This document shows, piece after piece, positions 16,229 through 25,413 of a DNA stretch of 64,000 bases. Location: NCBI GenBank assembly GCA_035624215.1, contig DASPRY010000088.1:62001-126000 (forward strand), written 5' to 3'. The position numbers and the translations under genes were made by a program. Every line of letters starts with the position of its first letter. Position 1 is the stretch's first letter. This stretch comes from JAFAGX01 sp035624215. Lineage in GTDB: Bacteria; Acidobacteriota; Terriglobia; Terriglobales; Acidobacteriaceae. The notes under the pieces were generated by a model. The model searched no databases, was not told the origin of the DNA, and saw only the letters and a list, made by a program, of their open reading frames with translations.

Positions 16229-18145
16229 ATGAGCACAGTGGCCTTGAAGGGCAAAGCAGGGGAGAATTCGCGTCCAAAGGCCGAACTGCGCAAAGTCCTT
16301 CCTATCATCAAGGAGCTCATTCGCCCCCGCCGGGGTTTGCTAGCCCTCGGATTTCTACTGATGGTGATAAATCGAGTCTCCGGGCTGGTACTTCCTTATT
16401 CCACGAAATTCCTGATCGATAGCGTCATTGTAAAGAAAGATTATGCCCTTCTGAAGCCTCTGGTGCTGCTCGTATTAGCTGCAACCGCCATTCAGGGAAT
16501 CACTTCGTTTTCTCTTACACAACTGCTGTCTAAGGCGGCGCAGCGGTTGATTACCGAGTTGCGGCAAAAGGTACAGGCCCACGTAGGCCGGCTTCCAGTC
16601 TCTTTTCATGACGCGACCAAGAGCGGCGTTCTGGTCTCGCGCATCATGAGCGATGTGGAAGGTGTCCGCAATCTGATCGGCACCGGGCTGGTGGATCTGG
16701 CAGGCGGATTACTAACGGCAATTATCGCATTGATCGTTCTCTTCCACATCAGCGCGCTGATGACGGGACTGGCTTTTGCATTTCTGCTGTGCTTTGCGAT
16801 TGCACTGCAGAAATCCTTCAGAACCATACGGCCGATTTTTCGTGAACGCGGCAAAATCAATGCTGAGGTAACCGGAAGGCTTGCGGAATCCCTCAGCGGC
16901 GTGCGAGTTGTAAAGGGATATCACGCGGAGGATCGGGAAGAGAAAGTGTTTTCTCGAGGCGTGCACCGTCTGCTGGACAATGTACTACGGAGTTTGACGG
17001 CGATTTCTGTGATGAGCCTTTCGGCCAGTCTGCTGATGGGTATCGTCGGGGCTGTGATCATGTACGTAGGTGCGCGGCAGATCGCTGCCGGTTCGCTGAC
17101 TATCGGAGGATTCTTTACTTACACCTTGTTTCTCGGCTTTTTGATTGCGCCAATCATGTCGATCGTCCAAATTGGGACGCAGCTCACTGAGGCTCTTGCC
17201 GGTCTGGAACGCAGCCATGAAATCCTAAGCGAAGCCCGCGAAGATCAGGATCCCAAGCGCAGGCAGATTCTGGGTGAAATTGAAGGATATGTGGATTTCG
17301 AAAACGTCAGCTTCAGCTATGACGGCAGCCGTGTGGTGCTGAGCGATGTTTCATTTCATGCGGAACCGGGAACAGTGACTGCCCTGGTTGGGTCCTCTGG
17401 CGCCGGTAAATCGACCACGATCGGTCTGATTTCAGCGTTTCATGTGCCCAGCAAGGGAAAGGTGCTGGTCGATGGGGTTGACCTGAGCACAGTGCGATTA
17501 GATTCGTACCGCACTCAACTGGGCGTTGTGCTTCAGGAATCTTTCTTGTTTGACGGCACGATCCGCGAGAACGTCGCCTTCTCACGACCTGATGCCGGAG
17601 AAGAGCAGATTATGCGCGCCTGCCGTATTGCGCGAGTGGACGAATTCGCTGAAACTTTCCCTGACAGGTATGACACGGTCGTGGGTGAGCGAGGAGTGAA
17701 GTTGTCGGGTGGGCAGCGTCAGCGTATCTCTATTGCTCGCGCAATCCTCGCTGAACCCAGAATTTTGATTCTCGATGAAGCGACCTCCAGCCTGGATTCG
17801 GAATCGGAAGCGCTGATCCAGCAAGGGCTTTCGTATCTGATGCAGGGCCGCACGACTTTCGTGATTGCGCATCGCCTTTCGACTATCCGCCGTGCCGACC
17901 AAATTCTGGTAATGGAACAAGGACGCATTGTCGAACGTGGGACTCACGAAGAGCTTTATATCTTGCGTGGCCGCTATTACGAGCTTTACACCAAGCAGTA
18001 CGGAGTCGAGGCCAACCTGTTTCTCGCTCCTGGAGAAGGTGAAGCTGCTGTTGTAGCCGAAGGTAGCGAATCTCAAAAGCCAGCGGCCGATGAAGGCCCT
18101 GACCTGTCAGATGCTTTGCGTCTGGTGAGGGGAGACATTCGTTGA
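16229..18145 (+). CDS. ABC exporter, fused membrane and ATPase domains (MsbA-like)
   Basis: Second half-size ABC exporter, 638 aa from ATG-16229. Six helices (about residues 40-330) precede an ATPase domain with Walker A GSSGAGKST near 388, signature LSGGQRQR near 492, Walker B ILILDEATSSLD near 512 and IAHRLST. An alternative TTG at 16172 adds 19 residues but places the start inside a 6-bp hairpin (16173-16189), so the later ATG is favoured. The stop codon overlaps the ATG of the LolD-type ATPase by one base, so the two are translationally coupled. Substrate unknown; lipid, peptide or glycan are candidates. Confidence 0.9.
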   Translation: MSTVALKGKAGENSRPKAELRKVLPIIKELIRPRRGLLALGFLLMVINRVSGLVLPYSTKFLIDSVIVKKDYALLKPLVLLVLAATAIQGITSFSLTQLLSKAAQRLITELRQKVQAHVGRLPVSFHDATKSGVLVSRIMSDVEGVRNLIGTGLVDLAGGLLTAIIALIVLFHISALMTGLAFAFLLCFAIALQKSFRTIRPIFRERGKINAEVTGRLAESLSGVRVVKGYHAEDREEKVFSRGVHRLLDNVLRSLTAISVMSLSASLLMGIVGAVIMYVGARQIAAGSLTIGGFFTYTLFLGFLIAPIMSIVQIGTQLTEALAGLERSHEILSEAREDQDPKRRQILGEIEGYVDFENVSFSYDGSRVVLSDVSFHAEPGTVTALVGSSGAGKSTTIGLISAFHVPSKGKVLVDGVDLSTVRLDSYRTQLGVVLQESFLFDGTIRENVAFSRPDAGEEQIMRACRIARVDEFAETFPDRYDTVVGERGVKLSGGQRQRISIARAILAEPRILILDEATSSLDSESEALIQQGLSYLMQGRTTFVIAHRLSTIRRADQILVMEQGRIVERGTHEELYILRGRYYELYTKQYGVEANLFLAPGEGEAAVVAEGSESQKPAADEGPDLSDALRLVRGDIR

Positions 18146-18921
18146 TGGGAGCCGTTGCCGACAGACCCAACTCCCATTCCTCTGCGTGTGACGCCGCCCT
18201 TGCCGTTCGCACCGAGAATCTCTGCCGCCATTATCGAATGGGAGAAACGCTGATTCGTGCTGTCGACGGCGTCTCGCTCCAGATAAGGGCAGGAGAGTTT
18301 GTCGCACTGCTTGGTCAATCGGGTTCGGGAAAGTCTTCTCTGCTGAACCTGATCGCGGGTCTCGATCGTCCAACCTCCGGCTCGGTAATAGTTCAGGGAA
18401 GTGTTTTGGCTAGGCTATCGCGACAGGGCTTGGCCAAGTACCGGCTCAGCACGGTCGGCATGGTATTCCAGTCGTTCAATCTCATCCCGAGCATGACGCT
18501 GTTAGAAAACGTGGAACTTCCCTTGCGCTTCGCTGAAGTCGACCGAGAAAAACGCCAGGTCATGTGCCGCGAGGCGTTGGACCGAGTTGGCCTGGGCACG
18601 CGGCTTCGCCATCGTCCCACCGAACTCTCTGGCGGAGAGCAGCAGCGTGCCGCATTGGCACGCGCGTTGATTAATCGGCCGCAACTTTTGCTGGCTGATG
18701 AGCCAACCGGCAATCTTGACAGTCATACAGGTATGGAAATCATGAATCTTATCGGCGAGTTCAATCAGTCACTGGGAATGACGGTGGTGATGGTCACTCA
18801 TGAGCGCACTCTGGCTGAACGCTATGCTAAACGCATGATCTTCTTAGCTGATGGAAAGCTGGCGGATCACAACACGGTTGCAGGATTCGAGGCAGAGCTT
18901 GCCCGCGGAGGCAAACCGTGA
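18145..18921 (+). CDS. LolD/MacB-type ABC transporter ATP-binding protein
   Basis: Cytoplasmic ATPase of the MacB/LolD/FtsE class, 258 aa. Walker A GQSGSGKSS is near residue 57, signature LSGGEQQR near 160, Walker B LLLADEPTGNLD near 180. The GNLD extension is typical of this class, which powers mechanotransmission rather than classical transport. The ATG at 18145 shares one base with the upstream stop, and GAGGGGA provides a ribosome site inside the upstream gene. The permease gene that follows overlaps by 4 bp, so ATPase and permease are made together. Confidence 0.93.
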   Translation: MGAVADRPNSHSSACDAALAVRTENLCRHYRMGETLIRAVDGVSLQIRAGEFVALLGQSGSGKSSLLNLIAGLDRPTSGSVIVQGSVLARLSRQGLAKYRLSTVGMVFQSFNLIPSMTLLENVELPLRFAEVDREKRQVMCREALDRVGLGTRLRHRPTELSGGEQQRAALARALINRPQLLLADEPTGNLDSHTGMEIMNLIGEFNQSLGMTVVMVTHERTLAERYAKRMIFLADGKLADHNTVAGFEAELARGGKP

Positions 18922-20291
18922 AGCTTTATGACGTAGCCGAGCTTGCAGTCCGCAATCTTCGTGAATCCCTCCTGCGAAATTCGCTCACGAGCATAGGTAT
19001 TTCGGTTGGGGTTGCGTCGCTGGTTGCCATGCTTGCACTAGGGATTGGCCTTCAGCAACTCGCGGACCGGCGCCTGGAGAAATCAGGATTATTCGACACC
19101 GTTATCGTGACTTCACGGCGAGAGTTTCGTAATTTCAGTCGCGAACAGGAGCAAAACGGTCCGCTGCCGGCTGAGAGTCCTTCGCTTGATGAGCCAGCCC
19201 GTCAAAAAATCGGACAACTGCCCAACGTGCTTGAGGCTTACCCCGATATCCGGTTCGTGACCGAACTGCGATATCAGGAGAAGCCACACTTGACAATGGT
19301 GGCAGGGCTCTCCTCTTCGGCCAAGGACAACGACGCATTCGATGGCATGGCGGGAAGCTTTTTTTCATCGCCTACTGTCGCTGAAGTTATTCTCCAAAAA
19401 TCGTTCGCTGAACAGTTATTGGGAAAAACTCCAAGCGAAAGCGAGGCCATTAAGGTTAGTGAGCTGGCGCAGCCTTTGCTGGGTCAGCAGTTGATTATGC
19501 GTTACGCGGAACGCATTGCGGCGCCGACGCAATCTGCAGGCAATGCGGCTGGCGTGGCGTACTCCGTGGTGTCACGCGAGCAAATCTTGAAAATAGTTGG
19601 AATTTGTGATCTCGATCCAGACAGTTTGCGTCAGCAAGCCAGGGCGCGCGTATTCTTGCCGTTGCAATTCGCAGAAAGCCTGCATGTAATGCAACCTTCT
19701 GATCTGCGCGACACGACAAATGTGCTCAACGGCCAACCCACCTACACCACGGTGGAAGTGAGGGTGAAAAGTCCCAAGCTGGTTCAATCCGTCGAAGACG
19801 GCATCAAGAAGATGGGATTCAATACGTTCTCTATCGTGGACGCGACCAAGAACCTGCGGCAGTTTTTCGCCGTGCTCGATCTTTTTCTAGGAATCTTTGG
19901 CAGCCTTGCGCTGGCGGTGGCCTCGATCGGAATCGTCAACACATTGGTGATGGCCATCCTTGAACGGCGTCGTGAGATTGGCATCATGAAGGCGATCGGA
20001 GCCAGCGACACGGATGTGAAAGGATTGTTCTTCGCCGAGGCGGGGATGATGGGAATCCTGGGTGGCACAGTGGGCGTGGCTCTCGGCTGGACCATCGGAC
20101 GCGTGATTAATGTAGGAGCGAATTTCTACTTGAAAAGGCAACACTTCCCTCCAGAACAAATCTGGTTTGTACCGTGGTGGCTGGTGGTTGGAGCCATCGC
20201 CTTCGCGATTGTCGTCAGCTTGCTATCGGGTTTGTATCCGGCAAGCCGTGCCGCACGTCTCGATCCCATCCAAGCTCTGCGCTACGAGTAA
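18918..20291 (+). CDS. MacB/FtsX-family ABC permease
   Basis: Inner-membrane partner of the preceding ATPase, 457 aa with a GTG start overlapping its stop by 4 bp. Layout is that of MacB/LolC: one N-terminal helix (about residues 20-45), a long periplasmic domain (about 50-315), then three C-terminal helices with the FtsX block around IVNTLVMAILERRREIGIMK. It ends LDPIQALRYE, as family members do. No MacA-type adaptor gene is next to it, so whether it exports, extracts lipoproteins or signals cannot be decided. Confidence 0.92.
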   Translation: MKLYDVAELAVRNLRESLLRNSLTSIGISVGVASLVAMLALGIGLQQLADRRLEKSGLFDTVIVTSRREFRNFSREQEQNGPLPAESPSLDEPARQKIGQLPNVLEAYPDIRFVTELRYQEKPHLTMVAGLSSSAKDNDAFDGMAGSFFSSPTVAEVILQKSFAEQLLGKTPSESEAIKVSELAQPLLGQQLIMRYAERIAAPTQSAGNAAGVAYSVVSREQILKIVGICDLDPDSLRQQARARVFLPLQFAESLHVMQPSDLRDTTNVLNGQPTYTTVEVRVKSPKLVQSVEDGIKKMGFNTFSIVDATKNLRQFFAVLDLFLGIFGSLALAVASIGIVNTLVMAILERRREIGIMKAIGASDTDVKGLFFAEAGMMGILGGTVGVALGWTIGRVINVGANFYLKRQHFPPEQIWFVPWWLVVGAIAFAIVVSLLSGLYPASRAARLDPIQALRYE

Positions 20292-20306
20292 ACTGAATTC
20301 ATACTT

Positions 20307-21182
20307 ATGCTACGAGTTCTGTTTGTCGTGTTGCTTTCCGTTGCATCTGTCGCACAGAGCCGCATAGATTGCAACGCACTGCAGAGCCGTATCGTGGGAG
20401 AAATCGTCCACTACTGCGTACTTCTACCTCCCGGTTATGACTCTTCCGCCGGTCAATCGACTCGATATCCGGTGTTGTACTTCCTTCATGGTCTGGGCGA
20501 GAACGAGCAAACGTTGTTCAAGTCGGGCGGGTGGAACCTGGTCGAAGATCTTCGCCAGCAGCATAAGATCCGCGATTTCCTGATCGTCACCCCTGAGGCC
20601 AAGGCCAGTTTCTACGTTAATTCTGCTGAAGGGAAGGTGCGTTACAGTGATTTTTTCCTGAGCGAGTTCCTGCCTTACATTGAAAGCAGATATCGCATTG
20701 GTGGCGATCAGGGGTGGCGGGCGGTTAGCGGCATCTCCATGGGCGGCTATGGAGCTCTGCGGTTTGCTTTTGCTTATCCCCGAATGTTTTCAGCCGTGAG
20801 CGCAGAAAGCGCCGCTTTGATGACTGCCACGCCGGAAGAACTCAATGCAACAATGCGGTCCGGCACGCCGTTAGGCCATCTCCTCGGATCTGTTTTTGGC
20901 AATCCGATTAAGGTTGCCCATTGGAACGCGAACAGCCCCTTTGTCCTGGCGAAGAAGAACCGTATAGCAATTGGTAAGTTAGCCATTTACTTCAATTGCG
21001 GACGGGACGACGAATATGAATTCGAGGATGGCGCCGAGGCGTTGCACCGCCTTCTTGACGCGGAAGGAATCAACCATGAATTCCGTCTTTACCCGGGGGA
21101 TCACAGCGGCTCATATTTCCTGGCCCATCTCGGCGAGGTGATGCAGTTTCACTCCGAGCATTTTGCGGCTGCAAGAAAATGA
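20307..21182 (+). CDS. secreted esterase, alpha/beta hydrolase (esterase D / tributyrin esterase family)
   Basis: Exported serine hydrolase of 291 aa with signal peptide MLRVLFVVLLSVASVAQS. The nucleophile elbow GISMGGYG puts the catalytic serine at residue 144, and the acidic and histidine members are likely in CGRDDEYE (about 232-239) and YPGDHSGSY (about 262-270). Family members cleave acetyl, feruloyl or short acyl esters. It starts 15 bp after the permease gene and may be cotranscribed with it. Substrate not predictable. Confidence 0.88.
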   Translation: MLRVLFVVLLSVASVAQSRIDCNALQSRIVGEIVHYCVLLPPGYDSSAGQSTRYPVLYFLHGLGENEQTLFKSGGWNLVEDLRQQHKIRDFLIVTPEAKASFYVNSAEGKVRYSDFFLSEFLPYIESRYRIGGDQGWRAVSGISMGGYGALRFAFAYPRMFSAVSAESAALMTATPEELNATMRSGTPLGHLLGSVFGNPIKVAHWNANSPFVLAKKNRIAIGKLAIYFNCGRDDEYEFEDGAEALHRLLDAEGINHEFRLYPGDHSGSYFLAHLGEVMQFHSEHFAAARK

Positions 21183-21276
21183 AACTAAGAGTCGTCTTGA
21201 ACTGCAGGGAAGCGCCGACCACCCTTTCGGCGCTACAATTTGTTGCAGGCAACTTTCACAGTCATTGGACAAGCAG

Positions 21277-21849
21277 ATGTTCGCGGTGATGGTAGTTGTG
21301 GCGCTCATGTTAATGCTCGGTTTGCCTATGAGCAAGGCGCCTCTGCGCGCTCAGGAATCGACGCAATCTCAGCCCTCGCCGACAAGCAGTGCGCAGAATA
21401 CGGCTGCGTCGACGCCTGCCGGCAGCTCGAAACCTTGTCCTGCTTCCGCAGACGCTTCTTCGACCCAAGTGGCAAATTGTCCGCCTGCGCGGGAAAAGCA
21501 CAAGAAACATCACGTGTCTTCCATTACGACCTCAGGCACGGGAACGACCACTGTTGTACATAACGGAAGCACGTCAGATCCCGTCGTTGCAATCTCGCCC
21601 ACGCTGACCGAGCAACAAGCCTCACAGCAGTTAAGTAAGACGAATCAGCTTCTTGCTAATGCTGACGCCAACCTGAGGCAAGTTACTGGCCGGTCACTAA
21701 GCACCGATGAGGAAGACACACTGAAACAGATTCAGGTGTACATGGAGCAAGCCAAAACAGCGATCAAGAACGGCGAAGCGCAGCGCGCCTACAATCTGGC
21801 AAACAAAGCCAAGCTACTTTCCGCCGATTTGGCCAGGCAACACCGGTAA
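21277..21849 (+). CDS. secreted protein of unknown function with Pro/Ser/Thr-rich linker and helical C-terminus
   Basis: I do not recognise this 190-aa protein. It begins with a hydrophobic export signal (MFAVMVVVALMLMLG). A Ser/Pro/Ala-rich stretch with two cysteines and the basic patch REKHKKHH follows. The last 80 residues are predicted helical, a TPR-like hairpin with QASQQLSKTNQLLANADANL and AYNLANKAKLLSADL. An earlier in-frame ATG at 21163 would overlap the esterase and bury the signal, so the later ATG is chosen. A TACAAT hexamer at 21234-21239 may be its -10. Confidence 0.7.
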   Translation: MFAVMVVVALMLMLGLPMSKAPLRAQESTQSQPSPTSSAQNTAASTPAGSSKPCPASADASSTQVANCPPAREKHKKHHVSSITTSGTGTTTVVHNGSTSDPVVAISPTLTEQQASQQLSKTNQLLANADANLRQVTGRSLSTDEEDTLKQIQVYMEQAKTAIKNGEAQRAYNLANKAKLLSADLARQHR

Positions 21850-21891
21850 TTCATCAGGTTTCGGATTCGATCCTCAAACGAAAACGGTGTT

Positions 21892-23031
21892 TCATTTTCC
21901 CTTTGCGCGCGCCGCGTTGACTTTAGTCAGCAAATCCTGTGCCGGCTGTTGCACCGGGCCCGGCATTTTGACAATCTCGCTCAACACCTCGCGTGCTTCG
22001 GTTACCTTGTTCAGCTTGGCATAGGCGAAACCGAGCCGGTACATGGCGATGGCATAGGATTGATCGTCTCCACCCTTGAGCAGCGCTGATGCAGTTCGCA
22101 ACTCGGGCACGGCGGCGGCTGTCTTGTCTTGTTTCATTAGGGCGTAGCCCAACACGGAATGCGCCGCCCCGGCCGACAATTTGCGCTTGCTGTCGGCATC
22201 GGGTGCATCGGCTTTTGCCAGGTCAATCACCTTCTGGGCATAGGACTGGGCCTTTGCCAGGCTGCCCGGTTTGGGATCTTCAACATACGTGTTTGCCATC
22301 ATCAGCAGTGTGGGCAGGCTGGTTGGATTGCTGGCCAACGTCCTCTCCCCGTAGGAAATGACGCGTGGTGTATCCTTCAGCTCCGATAAGGACATCATGG
22401 CGTAAGAAGCAACTGGTTCCTGGAAGCGCGAATCGGGAAAAGCAGGAGTGAACCGCTCGATGTAGTCCATGCGCTTCTTGGCGTCGTTTTCATCGGCGAT
22501 AGCGTTGAAAGCCGCAGCTTCGAGAAATTCGTACGCGCTTTTAGCCGAACTCTTCTCGTCCTCGATGTGGTTTGCGAACTCCTGATCGCTGAGGCCCTCC
22601 GGCCTTTTCTGTTTGGCGATGGAGTTGTATAGGTCACCGCCCTTTACTGCATAGTCCATCACTTTGGCATTGTCCTTCATCTGCTGCGCGATACCGGCCT
22701 GCGACACTAGAATGTCGAGGTTCCGCGGAGAACTGGCCAGCGCTTTGTCACCGTATGACAGGGCCTTCTGCAAATCACCGGCAGCTTGATAGGATTGCGA
22801 AATTTGCCAGTTCCCGTAGGCGACCGCGGCGGGATTTGCGGAGTATTTCTGCACGAACTCCTCATACATCGCCAGTTTTTTTTGCGCATCCTGTTCATTG
22901 GAGATCGCCGTTAACGCCTGATCTTCAGGTGTGCCTGCCGCAATCACGATCTTGTCTACTTGAGCAGATAGCGGCAGGGAGCATAGCAAAACCGACAAAA
23001 TGTAGAGACTCACCCGCCACGTGCGTTTCAT
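21892..23031 (-). CDS. exported TPR-repeat protein
   Basis: A 379-aa protein with signal peptide MKRTWRVSLYILSVLLCSLP and then helical pairs typical of tetratricopeptide repeats, for example AVAYGNWQISQSYQAAGDLQ and AIAMYRLGFAYAKLNKV. TPR scaffolds hold protein complexes together, here on the periplasmic side. The ATG at 23031 is preceded by GGGAGG; an upstream in-frame start would add 20 residues before the signal and is rejected. It is a single gene convergent with the previous one and divergent from the glycosyltransferase. Confidence 0.85.
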   Translation of the reverse strand: MKRTWRVSLYILSVLLCSLPLSAQVDKIVIAAGTPEDQALTAISNEQDAQKKLAMYEEFVQKYSANPAAVAYGNWQISQSYQAAGDLQKALSYGDKALASSPRNLDILVSQAGIAQQMKDNAKVMDYAVKGGDLYNSIAKQKRPEGLSDQEFANHIEDEKSSAKSAYEFLEAAAFNAIADENDAKKRMDYIERFTPAFPDSRFQEPVASYAMMSLSELKDTPRVISYGERTLASNPTSLPTLLMMANTYVEDPKPGSLAKAQSYAQKVIDLAKADAPDADSKRKLSAGAAHSVLGYALMKQDKTAAAVPELRTASALLKGGDDQSYAIAMYRLGFAYAKLNKVTEAREVLSEIVKMPGPVQQPAQDLLTKVNAARAKGK

Positions 23032-23204
23032 AATCGCCTCCCAACTACCGCGCGGAATCGTAGCTCTGTGCGAAGTTAGTTGCAAGCCCATAGGTTAGAA
23101 CCACGCTTAGAAAGAGCAGCTGAATGCGGGTCGCTCTGGTTCCGGAAATCGCATGATAAAATTGGCCTTATTCCTGACAGGAGCCCGATTACCGAACCGC
23201 ATCC

Positions 23205-24020
23205 ATGCCCGTTGTAGCCAACGCATTGCCGCAAGAGATCAAGCCAAGGCAGGTAACTGCTGGTAAGGAAGTGGTGTCGATCATTGTGCCCATCTACAAC
23301 GAGGCGCAGCATTTGGATGAACTTCTGCGGGCAATCGACGCTTCTCCCGTGGCAAAGGAGATTGTGATAGTGGATGACGGCTCGACGGATGGAACCCGCG
23401 AGAAGCTGCTAGCACTGCCTCCGAGTCAAAGAATTACGATTCTTTTCCACCAGGCCAATTGCGGCAAAGGGGCGGCTGTCCGGACCGGACTGCGGTACGC
23501 CCGGGGGGAGTACGTCCTCATCCAAGACTCGGACCTGGAATACGATCCACAGGATTATCCCGCACTGTTGGCGCCGTTAAAAGCTGGAGAGGCGAACGTT
23601 GTGTACGGTGTGCGTCCGGATCGACCGGAGCGTGGCTTGCGCTTCTATCTGGGCGCCAAATTCCTGACTCATCTTACGAATCTGCTTTACCGGGCTGGTA
23701 TTCACGACGAGGCCACCTGCTACAAGCTGTTTCGCCGTTCTCTGCTGGATGAGATTCCTCTGGAGTGCCAGCGGTTCGAGTTCTGCCCCGAGGTAACCGC
23801 CAAGTTGTGTCGCCTAGGGGAAAAAATTTGTGAGGTACCCGTTTCCTACCAGCCGCGAAGCCGTGAGCAGGGGAAAAAGCTGCGGTACTCTGATGGCTGG
23901 ATAGCAATGTGGACGCTGATCCGTTTGCGGTTCGCTCGCCCTGAACGGCTGCGTCGCCCACCCGAATTCGCTGAAGCTCCGCCATTTGCCCTGGCTTTCA
24001 GCCGCATGCCACCGCGGTGA
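23205..24020 (+). CDS. family 2 glycosyltransferase (dolichyl/polyprenyl-phosphate mannosyltransferase-like)
   Basis: GT-A fold enzyme of 271 aa that should load a sugar from a nucleotide donor onto polyprenyl phosphate at the membrane. Motifs: VSIIVPIYNEAQHL at about residue 25, VDDGSTDGT near 57, QDSDLEYDP near 108, and the acceptor-side QRFEFCPEVTAKL near 190. It has no C-terminal transmembrane domain. Its stop overlaps the GTG start of a GT39-like membrane protein by 4 bp. The pair fits a carrier-loading enzyme with a membrane glycosyltransferase that uses the lipid-linked sugar. Confidence 0.9.
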   Translation: MPVVANALPQEIKPRQVTAGKEVVSIIVPIYNEAQHLDELLRAIDASPVAKEIVIVDDGSTDGTREKLLALPPSQRITILFHQANCGKGAAVRTGLRYARGEYVLIQDSDLEYDPQDYPALLAPLKAGEANVVYGVRPDRPERGLRFYLGAKFLTHLTNLLYRAGIHDEATCYKLFRRSLLDEIPLECQRFEFCPEVTAKLCRLGEKICEVPVSYQPRSREQGKKLRYSDGWIAMWTLIRLRFARPERLRRPPEFAEAPPFALAFSRMPPR

Positions 24021-25309
24021 ATTCAAGCTCTGCAGTGCTGAAGCAGGCGGGGCCAAGGCTGGTGCCATCCAACGCCCGCATTCGATTGTTATGGATGGTC
24101 ATTACCTGCTTCGCCCTGCACATCGCGGCGATCGGAATCTTCCATTTCTACCGGTTTCGGACCGAAGATAACCATTTCGGGTATGGCTGGGAGATGGGCC
24201 GTATCGGGCAGTCGATCGCCTTGGGCCAAGGCTTCAGCAGCCCATACGGCGGCTCAACCGGTCCTACTGCCTGGGAACCACCGCTCTATCCATATCTGAT
24301 CGGTGGCGTATTTAAGCTCTTCGGAATTTACTCCGATGCATCTGCCTGGGTCTTGCTGTCCATCAACAGCTTGTTCACTGCGTTGACCTGCATTCCCATA
24401 TTTCTGATCGCGCGGGCGACGATGGGCGAAAAAGTGGCGATCTGGTCGGCGTGGATATGGGCGCTGCTCCCTTATGCGATGTACTGGTCGGTTCATTGGG
24501 TATGGGATACAACTTTGGCGCCGCTGCTGCTAAGCCTCATTTTTCTGACCGCTCTCAGTTTGGAAGACTGGCCGGGGTGGAAGGGCTGGGCATTGTTTGG
24601 CGTGGTTTGGGGCGTGGCCGGACTGTGTAATCCTTCGATGCTGTCTTTTCTTCCGTTTTCAGGACTCTGGGCGTGGCACCGGCGCCGCAAACGCGGCTTG
24701 CCATCGGCTGGTGGGGTTGCTTTGGCGTCGCTGCTGTTCTTTCTTTGCCTCTCGCCCTGGCTGATCCGAAATTATGTCACCTTTGGCAGGTTGCTGTTCG
24801 TCCGCGATGATTTCGGCTACGAGCTCCGGCTGGGCAACTGTCCCGATGCTGACGGAAGACTTATGGCGTACCTGCAGCCCAACTTGAACAACATGGAATT
24901 GGACACTTACCGGCGCATGGGAGAGATGGCTTATGAAGAACGTTGTGAACGGCTGGCTTTCGATTGGATTCGCCAACATCCCGGTCGCTTTGCCGTAATC
25001 AGCTTAAAGCGGTTCTTCTATTACTGGAACAACACAGTCAAAGCCACTAACAGCGCGGCGCCGGTTGATTTTCGGACCGCACCTTTTCTCGCGTCTTCGA
25101 TTTTGGCCATCCTGGGATTGGGACTGGCACTAAAAAGAAAAAAAAGAGGAGCGTGGTTGTTCTTGTGGCTCGTGCTCGCATATCCCACTGTTTATTACTT
25201 CGTTTTTCCGGGAGCACGCTATCGGCACCCCATCGAACCGGAATTGCTGATTCTGGCGGTATTCTTGTTCTCTGAAGCGCAGACGCGTCCAACACCCGAA
25301 CTTTCGTGA
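24017..25309 (+). CDS. membrane glycosyltransferase of the GT39/ArnT-PMT class
   Basis: Polytopic membrane protein of 430 aa with around ten helices. The GT-C fold features are visible: a first periplasmic loop with acidic residues (RTEDNHFGYGWEMGRIGQSI, about 45-65) followed by a PPLYPYLIGG motif near 90, as in proteins that transfer a sugar from polyprenyl phosphate. The GTG start overlaps the preceding glycosyltransferase stop by 4 bp. It probably glycosylates an envelope lipid or protein; the acceptor is unknown. Confidence 0.85.
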   Translation: MNSSSAVLKQAGPRLVPSNARIRLLWMVITCFALHIAAIGIFHFYRFRTEDNHFGYGWEMGRIGQSIALGQGFSSPYGGSTGPTAWEPPLYPYLIGGVFKLFGIYSDASAWVLLSINSLFTALTCIPIFLIARATMGEKVAIWSAWIWALLPYAMYWSVHWVWDTTLAPLLLSLIFLTALSLEDWPGWKGWALFGVVWGVAGLCNPSMLSFLPFSGLWAWHRRRKRGLPSAGGVALASLLFFLCLSPWLIRNYVTFGRLLFVRDDFGYELRLGNCPDADGRLMAYLQPNLNNMELDTYRRMGEMAYEERCERLAFDWIRQHPGRFAVISLKRFFYYWNNTVKATNSAAPVDFRTAPFLASSILAILGLGLALKRKKRGAWLFLWLVLAYPTVYYFVFPGARYRHPIEPELLILAVFLFSEAQTRPTPELS

Positions 25310-25413
25310 CAGTCGCGCTCTCTGTTTCTTTATTCTTGCAAACTGCACGACTTCAACATAACAGTTCCTAATCGTCAATTGGCGGCTACGAGTTCATCAT
25401 TTAAATTTGAACG

